This document shows positions 1-5,809 of a stretch of 8,278 bases of DNA, one piece after another. Position numbers and translations under genes: made by a program. How positions within the stretch are numbered: the first letter of the stretch is position 1; each line of letters starts with the position of its first letter. This DNA is from Candidatus Avelusimicrobium stercoris (GTDB lineage: Bacteria > Elusimicrobiota > Elusimicrobia > Elusimicrobiales > Elusimicrobiaceae). The stretch covers positions 182,381 to 190,658 of the forward strand of contig DJFE01000019.1 in assembly GCA_002432025.1 (NCBI GenBank), read 5' to 3'. The notes beneath the pieces were generated by a model, which saw only the letters and a program-made list of their open reading frames with translations, did not search any database and was not told where the DNA came from.

Positions 1-87
1 AAGTGTACCAGCCAACAAACGCCATAATTGTCCGCATTTTTCCCCTAAAACAGGGCGTCCTTTGCCCCGATAAGCACCCAAATAAAG

Positions 88-99
88 TAAAATATAAAT
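88..99 (+). promoter_or_regulatory. Probable -10 element of uppS, leaderless arrangement
   Basis: The hexamer TAAAAT (88-93) matches the -10 consensus TATAAT at five of six positions and ends six bases before the uppS ATG. Transcription starting about seven bases after a -10 would begin at or next to the A of ATG, giving a leaderless mRNA. No Shine-Dalgarno-like sequence lies before the start, and an in-frame TAA overlaps the hexamer (88-90), so translation cannot begin further upstream. No good -35 box is visible at the usual spacing. The same hexamer at the same distance precedes cdsA, which strengthens the call. The leaderless reading is inference. Confidence 0.5.
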
Positions 100-798
100 A
101 TGTCCCAAGAAACACAAAACGCTACTCCGCGCCACGTCGCTATTATTATGGACGGCAACGGCCGCTGGGCCAAGGAACGCCACTTTCCGCGCTTGGCCGG
201 GCACCGCGCCGGGGCCAACGCCGTAGAGCGCACCATACAGGCCGCCAAAAAGGCCGGAGTGGAATTTTTGACCTTATACGCCTTTTCTACGGAAAACTGG
301 TCGCGCCCGCAGGACGAAATAGACGGCCTTTTTAAACTCTTGGAACAAACCTTGGACCGCTACGCCAAGGATGCGGACAAACACGGCGTAAAATTGCTAA
401 TTAGCGGCAGCCGGGAAAAACTCCCCCCCGCCATTTTGCAAAAGATTGACAGTGCCATTTCCTCCACCGCACAAAATACATCCTTAACCCTTAACTTGGC
501 GCTTAATTATGGCGCCCGGCAGGAAATCACGCACGCTGTAAACGCCCTTTTAAAGCAAGGCAAAACCGCCGTTACAATGGCGGATATTTCCGCCGCGCTC
601 TACCAGCCCACCCTGCCGGACCCGGAGTTAATTATCCGCACTTCGGGCGAAGAACGGTTATCCAACTTTTTATTATGGCAAGCCGCGTACAGCGAGTTTT
701 ATTTTACCCCGGTGCTTTGGCCGGATTTTGACGAAGCGGAATTTAACAAAGCCCTTGCCGAATATTCCCACCGCACGCGCCGCTTTGGGGGCGTATGA
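100..798 (+). CDS. uppS: Isoprenyl transferase (undecaprenyl diphosphate synthase)
   Basis: This cis-prenyltransferase adds isopentenyl diphosphate units to farnesyl diphosphate to make undecaprenyl diphosphate, the lipid carrier for peptidoglycan and other surface glycans. It is a soluble enzyme acting at the inner face of the membrane. The 232 residues contain the family motifs in order: HVAIIMDGNGRWA with the catalytic Asp at residue 18, the GHRAG segment at 34-38, the TLYAFSTENWSRP motif at 58-70, and the C-terminal block from about residue 174 (IIRTSGEERLSNFLLWQ, then YSEFYFT and LWPDF) ending in RRFGG. The length is a little short of the roughly 250 residues of the E. coli enzyme but complete. 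ATG at 100 is the only reasonable start, since an in-frame TAA lies at 88-90. No Shine-Dalgarno is visible, so leaderless translation is likely. The stop overlaps the next gene by ATGA. The decaprenyl or other chain length cannot be told from sequence. Confidence 0.97.
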   Translation: MSQETQNATPRHVAIIMDGNGRWAKERHFPRLAGHRAGANAVERTIQAAKKAGVEFLTLYAFSTENWSRPQDEIDGLFKLLEQTLDRYAKDADKHGVKLLISGSREKLPPAILQKIDSAISSTAQNTSLTLNLALNYGARQEITHAVNALLKQGKTAVTMADISAALYQPTLPDPELIIRTSGEERLSNFLLWQAAYSEFYFTPVLWPDFDEAEFNKALAEYSHRTRRFGGV

Positions 799-1511
799 TT
801 TCCCCGATTACCCGCTCCCGCGCCGAGGAAATGCTCGCGCGTATTAAACGCTTTGCCACCGCGTCCACCAAAAAGCAAATGCATGAAAAATTCGGTATTT
901 GTACGGATAAGGCCGTCGGCACCCCGGTTACCACCCTGCGCGCCTTGGTAAAGGGCCTGCCGCGCCCTGACCAAGACCTCGCGGAAGCGTTATGGGAAAG
1001 CGGCATCCACGAAGCGCGCATTATGGCCTCGTTGCTCGCCGACCCGGCGCAAATGTCGCGCGACAAACTGGACGACTGGGCAAGTGAACTTAATTCCTGG
1101 GATATTTGCGACGCTTGCTGCGGAAACCTGTTTTCCAAGGTCAAAGACCCCGTAAAACTGGCGGAACGCTGGATAAAAAAAGAGGACGAATTTGTCCGCC
1201 GCGCGGGCTTTTCCATTATCTGCTCCCTAGCCTTGCCGCGCGCCAAAACCACGGACGAAGCCCTCATTAAACTCTTGCCACTTATCAAAAACCACTCGTG
1301 CGACCCGCGCCCAATGGTGCATAAAGCCGTCAACTGGGCCTTGCGCAATATCGGCAAGAAAAACCCGCGCTTAACCCCGCGCGCCGTGGCGTGCGCCAAC
1401 GAAATTTTGGATTTGTACCCCGATAACCGCTCCGCCCGCTGGGTAGCCACCAACGCACTGTGGGAGTTAAACTTACCCAAAACAAAAGCAATGGTGGCCA
1501 AACGGAAATAA
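795..1511 (+). CDS. AlkD-like DNA alkylation repair protein (HEAT-like repeats)
   Basis: The 238-residue product looks like the AlkD-type DNA glycosylase family (COG4912), all-helical HEAT-repeat proteins that remove 3-methyladenine, 7-methylguanine and bulky alkyl adducts. Recognisable blocks are LWESGIHEARIMASLL (66-81), the SWDICD segment (101-106), FVRRAGFSIICSLA (133-146) and MVHKAVNWALRNIGK (174-188). Trp102 and Asp106 have the same four-residue spacing as Trp109 and Asp113 of Bacillus cereus AlkD. Arg135 or Arg136 and Trp181 fit its Arg148 and Trp187. These equivalences are from memory, not an alignment. Three cysteines (105, 108, 109) cluster around the putative catalytic Asp. The ATG overlaps the uppS stop as ATGA, with only a weak G-run (787-791) before it, so translation is probably coupled to uppS. 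The gene is out of theme in this lipid cluster. Activity is unproven, because some family members are not glycosylases. Confidence 0.82.
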   Translation: MISPITRSRAEEMLARIKRFATASTKKQMHEKFGICTDKAVGTPVTTLRALVKGLPRPDQDLAEALWESGIHEARIMASLLADPAQMSRDKLDDWASELNSWDICDACCGNLFSKVKDPVKLAERWIKKEDEFVRRAGFSIICSLALPRAKTTDEALIKLLPLIKNHSCDPRPMVHKAVNWALRNIGKKNPRLTPRAVACANEILDLYPDNRSARWVATNALWELNLPKTKAMVAKRK

Positions 1512-1550
1512 AAACCTCTTTTTTCCCTCTGCTAGTGCGCCCCAATATGG

Positions 1551-1562
1551 TAAAATAAAGAT
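1551..1562 (+). promoter_or_regulatory. Probable -10 element of cdsA, leaderless arrangement
   Basis: TAAAAT (1551-1556) sits in the 51-bp gap after the alkD-like gene and ends six bases before the cdsA ATG, exactly as before uppS. An in-frame TAA (1551-1553) overlaps the hexamer and no Shine-Dalgarno is visible. A 16-base pyrimidine run (1515-1530) lies just upstream, but I see no convincing -35 box and no GC-rich terminator hairpin in the gap. The site would allow cdsA to proS to be transcribed apart from uppS, though readthrough from upstream remains possible. Confidence 0.48.
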
Positions 1563-2384
1563 ATGCTATTACCGAGAATCATTACTGCCCTGATTGGGAT
1601 TCCTGTTGTTTTGGCCGCTATCCACTTTGGCGGCGTGATTTATATGGCCTTTGTCGGCTGTGTAATTCTGTTCTGTTTGTATGAATACGGCCTCGTGCTT
1701 ACCGCCGGAAAAAAGCCCGTCCATATGACGGCTTTGGTCCTCTTCGGCCTGTTAATGGCTGCGGTGGCCATTGTCGGGCGGATGCCTTGCGCTTCCGAAC
1801 TGCCGGACAATTTGTACCCCTTTGCTATCAGCGTAGTAACCTTTGGCGTATTATTGTTTGAAGTATTAACCCCCAAACGCTCGTGGGACCGTGTTTGCAA
1901 CACCTTTACGGGCGTATTTTTTATGCCGTGGGCGTTAGCGCACCTTATCAACCTGCGCGACATTCCGCAATACGGCGAATATTTAACCCTTTTTATGATT
2001 ATTACCGTCTGGGTAAGTGATACGGGCGCATATTTCTGCGGCCGCCTGTTGGGCCGCCACAAGTTAAATGTGGAAGTCAGCCCCAAGAAAACCTGGGAAG
2101 GCGCTATTGGCGGCACCCTGCTTGCTGTCGGCGCGGCCGTGCTTATGGCTCATTTGTTCTTATCTACTGTGCTTACGGTTAAAACCGCCATTATTTTGGG
2201 CCTGTTAATTGCCGTAGTGGGCCAAGTGTCCGATTTGGCTGAATCCGTAATAAAACGCTCCACGGGCGTAAAGGATTCCTCCAATTTACTCCCCGGACAC
2301 GGCGGCTTTTTGGACCGCTTTGACTCTTATTTACTCTTGGCGCCGCTCTTTTATTACGTGGTTCTTTACACCATTAAATTATGA
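1563..2384 (+). CDS. cdsA: Phosphatidate cytidylyltransferase (CDP-diacylglycerol synthase)
   Basis: This integral membrane enzyme joins CTP and phosphatidic acid to make CDP-diacylglycerol, the precursor of all phospholipid head groups. The 273-residue protein is mostly hydrophobic, with about eight likely membrane segments, for example around residues 7-45, 55-72, 85-100, 115-130, 140-158, 182-205, 208-222 and 255-271. The family signature is intact near the C-terminus: S228, K231-R232, K237-D238, then PGHGGFLDRFD at 244-254, which carries the Asp residues that bind metal. The upstream DTGAYFCG (153-160) and SPKKTWEG (173-180) blocks are also typical. The length fits the family (E. coli about 285). 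ATG at 1563 is the first possible start after an in-frame stop and gives the expected N-terminus RIITALIGIPVV. The gene overlaps dxr by ATGA, so dxr translation is probably coupled to it. Confidence 0.97.
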   Translation: MLLPRIITALIGIPVVLAAIHFGGVIYMAFVGCVILFCLYEYGLVLTAGKKPVHMTALVLFGLLMAAVAIVGRMPCASELPDNLYPFAISVVTFGVLLFEVLTPKRSWDRVCNTFTGVFFMPWALAHLINLRDIPQYGEYLTLFMIITVWVSDTGAYFCGRLLGRHKLNVEVSPKKTWEGAIGGTLLAVGAAVLMAHLFLSTVLTVKTAIILGLLIAVVGQVSDLAESVIKRSTGVKDSSNLLPGHGGFLDRFDSYLLLAPLFYYVVLYTIKL

Positions 2385-3580
2385 AGAATATTGTAATTTT
2401 AGGCTCCACCGGCTCTATCGGCACTTCTTCCTTGGACGTAATTGCGCGGCTGGGGCAGGAATACCGTGTAATAGCGTTATCGGCCAACAACAATACCGAT
2501 TTATTTCTAAAACAGTTGCACACCTTTAAACCGCGCTTTGCGGCGGTGCTGAACCCGGCCAGTTACGAAAAAATCAAGGACCAGGTTCCCGCCGGAACGC
2601 GCCTTTTGCCGCCCGAAATTGAAAGTTTAATGTTTATGGCTTCGTTACCCTCCTCCGATTTAGTGATTAACGGCGTAGTCGGGGCCGTAGGCTTTCAACC
2701 CTTGGTAAGCGCTATCAAAGCCGGAAAAACGGTTGCCCTTGCCAACAAGGAACCAATGGTAATGGCGGGCAAGACTTTAATGAAGGAGTGCGAACGCTGG
2801 GAAGCGGCTATTTTGCCCGTGGACAGCGAGCCCTCGGCCATTTTCCAATGTTTGGCCGGACTGGCCGATGAACACTCCTACCACCAGCACGAAAAGGATA
2901 TTTCCCGTATCTTTTTAACAGCGTCCGGCGGTCCCTTCGCCAAGCGCAAGGCGGCCCTTTCCACCGTTACGCCTGCCGAGGCCTTAAACCACCCGCGCTG
3001 GCATATGGGCAGAAAAATCACCATAGATTCGGCCACCCTTATGAACAAGGGCTTTGAATCTATTGAAATTATGAACCTTTTTAATTTGCCCGAGGAAAAG
3101 GTGAAAATTGTAATTCATCCGCAATCTATCGTCCACTCGGCGGTAGAATTTAACGACGGGGCCATTTTGGCGCAAATGGGCGAGCCGGATATGCGCGTAC
3201 CGATTCAGTACGCTATTACGTACCCGCACCGCGCCCCGGGCCCGGTCAAAAAATTAAATTTATTTGAAGCCGCCAAACTGGAATTTTTTGAGCCGGATTT
3301 TGAGCGTTTCCCGTGTTTGGCGTTGGCCTTATCCGCCTACCGCCAAGGCGGCATTATGCCCGCCGTATTAAGCGCGGCGGACGAAGTGGCCGTAGAAGCG
3401 TTTTTAAAGGAGCAAATCAAGTTTACCGATATTGCCAAACTGATTTACACCGTGCTTAAAGGCGCCCCGCAAACCTCCGGCGATGCAACCCTCAACCAAG
3501 CGTTGGACGCTGACGCTTGGGCGCGCGAAACCGCGCAGGCTTGCTTGGCGGACAAAACCTATAAAAAGGCCTCTATTTAG
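2381..3580 (+). CDS. dxr: 1-deoxy-D-xylulose 5-phosphate reductoisomerase
   Basis: Dxr rearranges and reduces 1-deoxy-D-xylulose 5-phosphate to 2-C-methyl-D-erythritol 4-phosphate using NADPH, the committed step of the MEP isoprenoid pathway, in the cytosol. The 399 residues include the NADPH-binding GSTGSIG (8-14), NKE (122-124), metal ligands Asp148, Glu150 and Glu226, the ASGGPF loop (181-186), HPRWHMG with His204, DSATLMNKGFE (216-226) and HPQSIVHS with His246. The length is typical. Two positions are odd. The usual DSEH is DSEP here (Pro151), and the usual NKES or NKET is NKEP (Pro125). Both codons read cleanly (CCC at 2831, CCA at 2753) and the rest of the active site is intact, so the enzyme is probably functional. 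The start overlaps the cdsA stop and has no Shine-Dalgarno of its own. Confidence 0.98.
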   Translation: MKNIVILGSTGSIGTSSLDVIARLGQEYRVIALSANNNTDLFLKQLHTFKPRFAAVLNPASYEKIKDQVPAGTRLLPPEIESLMFMASLPSSDLVINGVVGAVGFQPLVSAIKAGKTVALANKEPMVMAGKTLMKECERWEAAILPVDSEPSAIFQCLAGLADEHSYHQHEKDISRIFLTASGGPFAKRKAALSTVTPAEALNHPRWHMGRKITIDSATLMNKGFESIEIMNLFNLPEEKVKIVIHPQSIVHSAVEFNDGAILAQMGEPDMRVPIQYAITYPHRAPGPVKKLNLFEAAKLEFFEPDFERFPCLALALSAYRQGGIMPAVLSAADEVAVEAFLKEQIKFTDIAKLIYTVLKGAPQTSGDATLNQALDADAWARETAQACLADKTYKKASI

Positions 3581-3583
3581 GAG
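3578..3583 (+). promoter_or_regulatory. Ribosome binding site of rseP
   Basis: TAGGAG overlaps the dxr stop codon (TAG, 3578-3580) and lies five bases before the rseP ATG. It is one of three clear Shine-Dalgarno sites in the cluster and contrasts with the bare starts of uppS and cdsA. Confidence 0.85.
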
Positions 3584-3588
3584 AACAA

Positions 3589-4710
3589 ATGTTATTATCC
3601 ATTATTGCCGTTATCGTTGCGTTAAGCCCGATTGTCATCGTGCACGAGTTTGGGCACTATTTGGCCTGCCGTTTAACCGGCATCCGCGTAAATGAATTTG
3701 CCTTTGGGTTTGGCAAAATCTTGTGGCACAAAAAAGTGGGCGATACGGACTATCAGGTCCGCGCTATCCCCTTTGGCGGCTTTGTAGAGCCCGCCGGCCC
3801 GATGTTCCACCCGCAGGACGCTCCCGAACCGCCTAAACCGTATGAATTTGCGGCAAAAAAATGGTACGCCAAGTTCTTTATGGTGGTAAACGGCGCGCTG
3901 TTTAACTACCTGTTGGCCGCGCTTATCTTTGGTGTGCTTATCTATATTAAAGGGATGCCGGAAACCGACGCAACCCAAATGCCCGCCGTTATCGGGGCCG
4001 TGGCTGAGGGTTATCCCGCGGCGCAACTAGACCTAAAAGCAGGCGATAAAATTTTGACTGTAAACGGCGTGCAAACGGACAACTGGCTCCAAGTGGTGGA
4101 GGAAATCGGCAAGCGCACAGGCGATTTAACGCTTACTTATGCGCGCGGAGAAAACACCTTAACCGCCACCGCCAAGGCGGACTTATTTAAAAAGGATGCC
4201 CCCACCGTACTGGGCGTAACCGTGGAAGCGTTATACATCCCGGTGCCGTGGTGGAAGGCCGCGGGGCTCGGTTTCTACCAATGCTACTACTGGACCAAGT
4301 TTTCGCTTTCCTCTTTAACGCAAAGTTTCCTTAAAAAGAAAGCGCCGGAATTGGCGGGTCCGGTGGGCATTGTAAATATTATCCACCAAGCAGTACACCG
4401 CAGTTTACTGGATTTTGTATTTTTGATTGCTATGCTGTCCGTAGCGGTAGGGATGTTTAACTTATTCCCTATTCCGATATTGGACGGCGGCTACGCCCTT
4501 GTCTATTTATGGGAAGGGCTAACCAAAAAACTGCCGACCGAAAAAACCCTTAATATTGCGGTAAATATCGGTATGTATTTGTTAATTTTGCTCGTGGTTT
4601 ATGCCACTTATTCGGACGCAAAACGTATCTTCTTTAAGCCCAAAACCGCCGTGGCGGCGCAGGCCGCGCCCGAACAAGCACCCGCGGAGGCGGAAAATGT
4701 ACAAGAGTAG
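3589..4710 (+). CDS. rseP: RseP/RasP-type site-2 intramembrane zinc metalloprotease (M50)
   Basis: Site-2 proteases cut substrates inside the membrane. Known relatives cleave the anti-sigma factor RseA in E. coli or RsiW in Bacillus, and remnant signal peptides. The 373-residue protein has the zinc-binding HEFGH motif at 19-23 within the first membrane segment, followed by the conserved AIPFGGFVEPAG (59-70). Further membrane segments are near 97-119, 273-293 and 324-341. A single PDZ domain lies at about 130-200, with the core AAQLDLKAGDKILTVNG. The second catalytic motif is NLFPIPILDGG (291-301), which carries the zinc-ligand Asp299. It is shorter than E. coli RseP, which has two PDZ domains, and closer to the single-PDZ forms. 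The tail (352-373) is rich in Ala, Pro and Glu and overlaps the ispG start. No sigma or anti-sigma gene is nearby, so the substrate is unknown. Confidence 0.96.
   Translation: MLLSIIAVIVALSPIVIVHEFGHYLACRLTGIRVNEFAFGFGKILWHKKVGDTDYQVRAIPFGGFVEPAGPMFHPQDAPEPPKPYEFAAKKWYAKFFMVVNGALFNYLLAALIFGVLIYIKGMPETDATQMPAVIGAVAEGYPAAQLDLKAGDKILTVNGVQTDNWLQVVEEIGKRTGDLTLTYARGENTLTATAKADLFKKDAPTVLGVTVEALYIPVPWWKAAGLGFYQCYYWTKFSLSSLTQSFLKKKAPELAGPVGIVNIIHQAVHRSLLDFVFLIAMLSVAVGMFNLFPIPILDGGYALVYLWEGLTKKLPTEKTLNIAVNIGMYLLILLVVYATYSDAKRIFFKPKTAVAAQAAPEQAPAEAENVQE
4686..4690 (+). promoter_or_regulatory. Ribosome binding site that decides the ispG start
   Basis: GGAGG lies six bases before ATG 4697, inside the last codons of rseP, where it encodes part of an Ala-Glu repeat. 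It points to ATG 4697 rather than to an in-frame ATG 96 bases further upstream, which has no such site. Confidence 0.88.
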
Positions 4711-5779
4711 AGAAGTAAAAGTCGGCCCGTATATTTTGGGAACCGGCCACCCCGTGCGCGTACAAAGTATGTGCAATACAGACACGCGCGACGCCGTCAA
4801 AACGGCGGCGCAAATCTGCGCGTTGGAGGACGCCGGCTGCGAAATCAACCGCGTAGCCGTGCCGGATATGCAAGCGGCGCAGACTATCGGCGAAATCAAA
4901 AAGCGTATTCACTCCCCCCTCGTGGCGGATATTCACTTTGATTATAAACTGGCTTTGGAAGCCATTAAACAAGGCGTAGATAAAGTGCGCATTAACCCCG
5001 GCAACATTGGCGCGGTGGAAAACACCAAAGAGGTGGTAAAAGCCGCGCTGGACCACGGCGTGGCAATACGCATTGGGGTAAACGCGGGAAGCGTAAAATA
5101 TTTAAAAACCGTTCAGGGCAAAATGAACCTGACCGACGAAAAATGGGCCGAAGTTATGGTAAACGAAGCCTTGGAACAGGCCAATATTTTGGAACAGTTA
5201 AACTTTAAAAACGTAGTCGTTTCGTTAAAGTCCGACAGTTTCAAACGCACGGTACTGGCCAACGAACTTTTTGCCAAACAAAGCGATATTCCCCTGCACA
5301 TCGGGCTTACCGAAGCGGGCAGTTTTTTAAGCGGCACCGTCAAAAGCGCCGTAGCCTTGGGAACGCTTTTACAAAAGGGAATCGGCGCGACGATTCGCGT
5401 TTCCTTAACCGAGGACCCGCGTATGCAAGTGCGCACCGCGTATGAAATTTTAAAGGCCCTCGGCCTGCGCGAATACGGCCCGAATTTGATTTCCTGCCCC
5501 ACCTGCGGGCGCACCCAAGTGGACGTAACGGGCACGGTACACGCCTTGGAAGAGAAGATTTATTCCAACAAGGACCTGTTAAAAAAGGCCACCGGGCTTA
5601 AAATTGCCGTGATGGGCTGCATTGTAAACGGCCCGGGCGAAGCGCGCGATGCGGACTTTGGCATTGCGGGCGGTAAAGGCGAAGGGTTATATTTTGAACA
5701 CGGACAAACAATGTTCAAACTCCCGCAAGAAAAATGGGTTGATTTTTTAATTGATAAAATCAACACCTGGAAGAAATAA
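4697..5779 (+). CDS. ispG: 4-hydroxy-3-methylbut-2-en-1-yl diphosphate synthase (IspG/GcpE)
   Basis: IspG is the iron-sulfur enzyme that reductively opens methylerythritol cyclodiphosphate to HMBPP, the penultimate MEP step. It therefore acts downstream of Dxr, encoded two genes upstream. The 360-residue protein has the TIM-barrel part with VQSMCNTDTRD (22-32), ADIHFDY (77-83), VRINPGNIG (97-105) and IRIGVNAGS (124-132), then the cluster-binding domain. The three [4Fe-4S] cysteines are Cys267 and Cys270 in SCPTCGR and Cys308 in GCIVNGPGEA, with the conserved Glu315. The usual SMTNT is SMCNT here, an extra Cys26 that I do not think is functional. I chose ATG 4697 for its Shine-Dalgarno GGAGG six bases upstream, because the protein then begins MYKSREVKVG as expected. 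An upstream ATG at 4601 would add 32 basic residues that only reflect rseP in another frame. The gene overlaps rseP by 14 nt. Confidence 0.98.
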   Translation: MYKSREVKVGPYILGTGHPVRVQSMCNTDTRDAVKTAAQICALEDAGCEINRVAVPDMQAAQTIGEIKKRIHSPLVADIHFDYKLALEAIKQGVDKVRINPGNIGAVENTKEVVKAALDHGVAIRIGVNAGSVKYLKTVQGKMNLTDEKWAEVMVNEALEQANILEQLNFKNVVVSLKSDSFKRTVLANELFAKQSDIPLHIGLTEAGSFLSGTVKSAVALGTLLQKGIGATIRVSLTEDPRMQVRTAYEILKALGLREYGPNLISCPTCGRTQVDVTGTVHALEEKIYSNKDLLKKATGLKIAVMGCIVNGPGEARDADFGIAGGKGEGLYFEHGQTMFKLPQEKWVDFLIDKINTWKK

Positions 5780-5797
5780 CTTTACAAGAACTTACAC

Positions 5798-5803
5798 AAA
5801 GGA
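5798..5803 (+). promoter_or_regulatory. Ribosome binding site of proS
   Basis: AAAGGA lies six bases before ATG 5810 in the 30-bp gap after ispG. I see no convincing promoter or terminator in that gap, so proS is probably transcribed with ispG. Confidence 0.82.
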
Positions 5804-5809
5804 CACAAA

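Noticed and set aside
40..70. Short GGGC/GCCC and CCCT/AGGG pairings before uppS as a terminator of an upstream gene
   Set aside because: The stems are only four base pairs, with no T-tract after them. No upstream gene can be identified in the 99 bases available.
3..335. A 110-codon + frame running from the window edge through the uppS start
   Set aside because: It overlaps uppS in another frame, is very rich in Arg in the overlapping part, and shows no family resemblance. Only its first ~90 bases could be the end of an unseen gene, and I cannot support that.
743..1501. A 252-codon open frame on the - strand opposite the alkD-like gene
   Set aside because: It lies fully antisense to a gene with clear family motifs, shows no recognisable domain, and its openness follows from the codon use of the + strand gene.
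1512..1550. A terminator after the alkD-like gene
   Set aside because: There is a six-T run (1519-1524) in a pyrimidine stretch, but no GC-rich stem precedes it.
4601..4696. A 32-residue N-terminal extension of IspG from an upstream in-frame ATG
   Set aside because: The extension is Arg/Pro-rich, is rseP read in another frame and lacks a Shine-Dalgarno. ATG 4697 has GGAGG six bases before it and gives the normal IspG N-terminus.
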